NCBI GenBank assembly: GCA_937974175.1
Contig: CALJIG010000103.1
Location: 1 to 33,107, forward strand
Length of the DNA: 33,107 nucleotides
Origin: an uncultured Ignavibacteria bacterium
GTDB taxonomy: Bacteria; Bacteroidota; Ignavibacteria; Tepidaquicellales; Tepidaquicellaceae
Direction of reading: 5' to 3'
The notes under the pieces are model-generated. The model was not told the origin of the DNA. It saw only the letters and a program-made list of their open reading frames with translations, and ran no database searches. Below are positions 32,693 to 33,107 of the stretch, piece by piece. The position numbers were made by a program, and so were the translations under genes. Every line of letters begins with the position of its first letter. Within the stretch, counting starts at the first letter, position 1.

Positions 32693-33107
32693 CCTCTCTC
32701 CCACTTCATTGCAATACCTTCAGCTTCGTATTGCTCTGCGCCTATCATCGGACCTTTGAAAGTCCGCTCTTCTTTAAATCCCATTTTTTTATATAAGTTT
32801 AATGCAGCGATATTATTTTTTAAAACCGCTATTCTTATTTCTCCATCAGATTTTTCCAGCACGTATTCAATTAACATCTTTCCAATTCCTTTTCTGTAAT
32901 GAGAAGGTGAAACATAAAGCCAGTCGATTGTTTTTTTATTATAGCTGATAAATCCGGCAACCTCATCTTCTAATTCAGCAATAATAATTTCACCGCCAAA
33001 TAGTCCTTCAGCGAATGCAGCTTTCTTTAATGGAATAAACGCATTCAAATCCACACTTCCCCTGAGTTCGTCTAAACGCGCCTCATCGTGGATTCTGGAA
33101 ATCGCTT
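32689..33107 (-). CDS. GNAT-family N-acetyltransferase, N-terminus beyond the window
   Basis: The acetyl-CoA-binding motif is YRKGIGKMLIEYVLE (R-x2-G-x-G type), preceded by IDWLYVSPSHY, and followed by IAVLKNNIAALNLYKKMGFKEE. These are motifs A and B of the GNAT fold. A GTG at 33054 could start a 121-residue protein. However, the frame stays open to the window edge, and its extra residues (AISRIHDEARLDELRGS) look like the usual GNAT first helix, so the true start lies outside. Substrate unknown. The stop overlaps the next gene's start (ATGA). Confidence 0.9.
   Translation of the reverse strand, partial: AISRIHDEARLDELRGSVDLNAFIPLKKAAFAEGLFGGEIIIAELEDEVAGFISYNKKTIDWLYVSPSHYRKGIGKMLIEYVLEKSDGEIRIAVLKNNIAALNLYKKMGFKEERTFKGPMIGAEQYEAEGIAMKWERG

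Overview
The window looks like a chromosomal segment of a low-GC Gram-negative bacterium of the FCB (Bacteroidota/Chlorobiota/Ignavibacteriota) type. The best clue is the secreted 726-residue protein at 26216-28396, which ends in a type IX secretion sorting domain of the 'NYPNPFNP' kind typical of Ignavibacteria and relatives. A heptosyltransferase-type enzyme, a lipobox protein and a probable outer-membrane barrel agree with a Gram-negative envelope. Ignavibacteriota is my best guess; the exact taxon cannot be fixed by eye.

Left part (1-966): the 5' end of a tRNA on the minus strand, a DinB-like metalloprotein gene broken into two overlapping frames, then a cluster of palindromic repeats. 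Positions 998-12874 form an accessory, defence-type island: a two-gene Gabija system (gajA-gajB, minus strand), a probable outer-membrane protein (plus strand), an orphan phage terminase large subunit with a long N-terminal DNA-binding-like extension (minus strand), and a complete type I restriction-modification operon hsdM-hsdS-hsdR (minus strand). Repeat clusters in inverted orientation bound this island: 771-966 on the left and 12937-13182 on the right. No other phage genes are present.

The middle and right (13433-31233) are mostly housekeeping genes: a DUF6263-like lipoprotein; upp, a bifunctional RelA/SpoT and a TolB-like propeller in a row; on the minus strand a 3-hydroxyacyl-CoA dehydrogenase, a Fur-family regulator, a HAD phosphatase and acpS, overlapping or nearly so; then a P-loop protein, folC, nth, a glycosyltransferase 9 gene, a POT peptide transporter, the T9SS-exported BNR-type protein, prs and a 2-oxoacid dehydrogenase E2. 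Three convincing hairpin-plus-T-tract terminators sit at 5613, 14496 and 26165, and a weaker one at 31264.

The right end (31234-33107) holds three copies of a terminator-like repeat, and a DUF559-type nuclease gene boxed by inverted copies of the same CCCCCTCC palindromic repeat found around the defence modules. A three-TM membrane protein and a GNAT acetyltransferase, open past the window edge, follow. The most interesting signals are the DUF559/palindrome cassette, which is arranged like a REP-RAYT element but has an unrelated nuclease, the orphan HTH-terminase, and the repeated boxing of accessory genes by inverted repeats.
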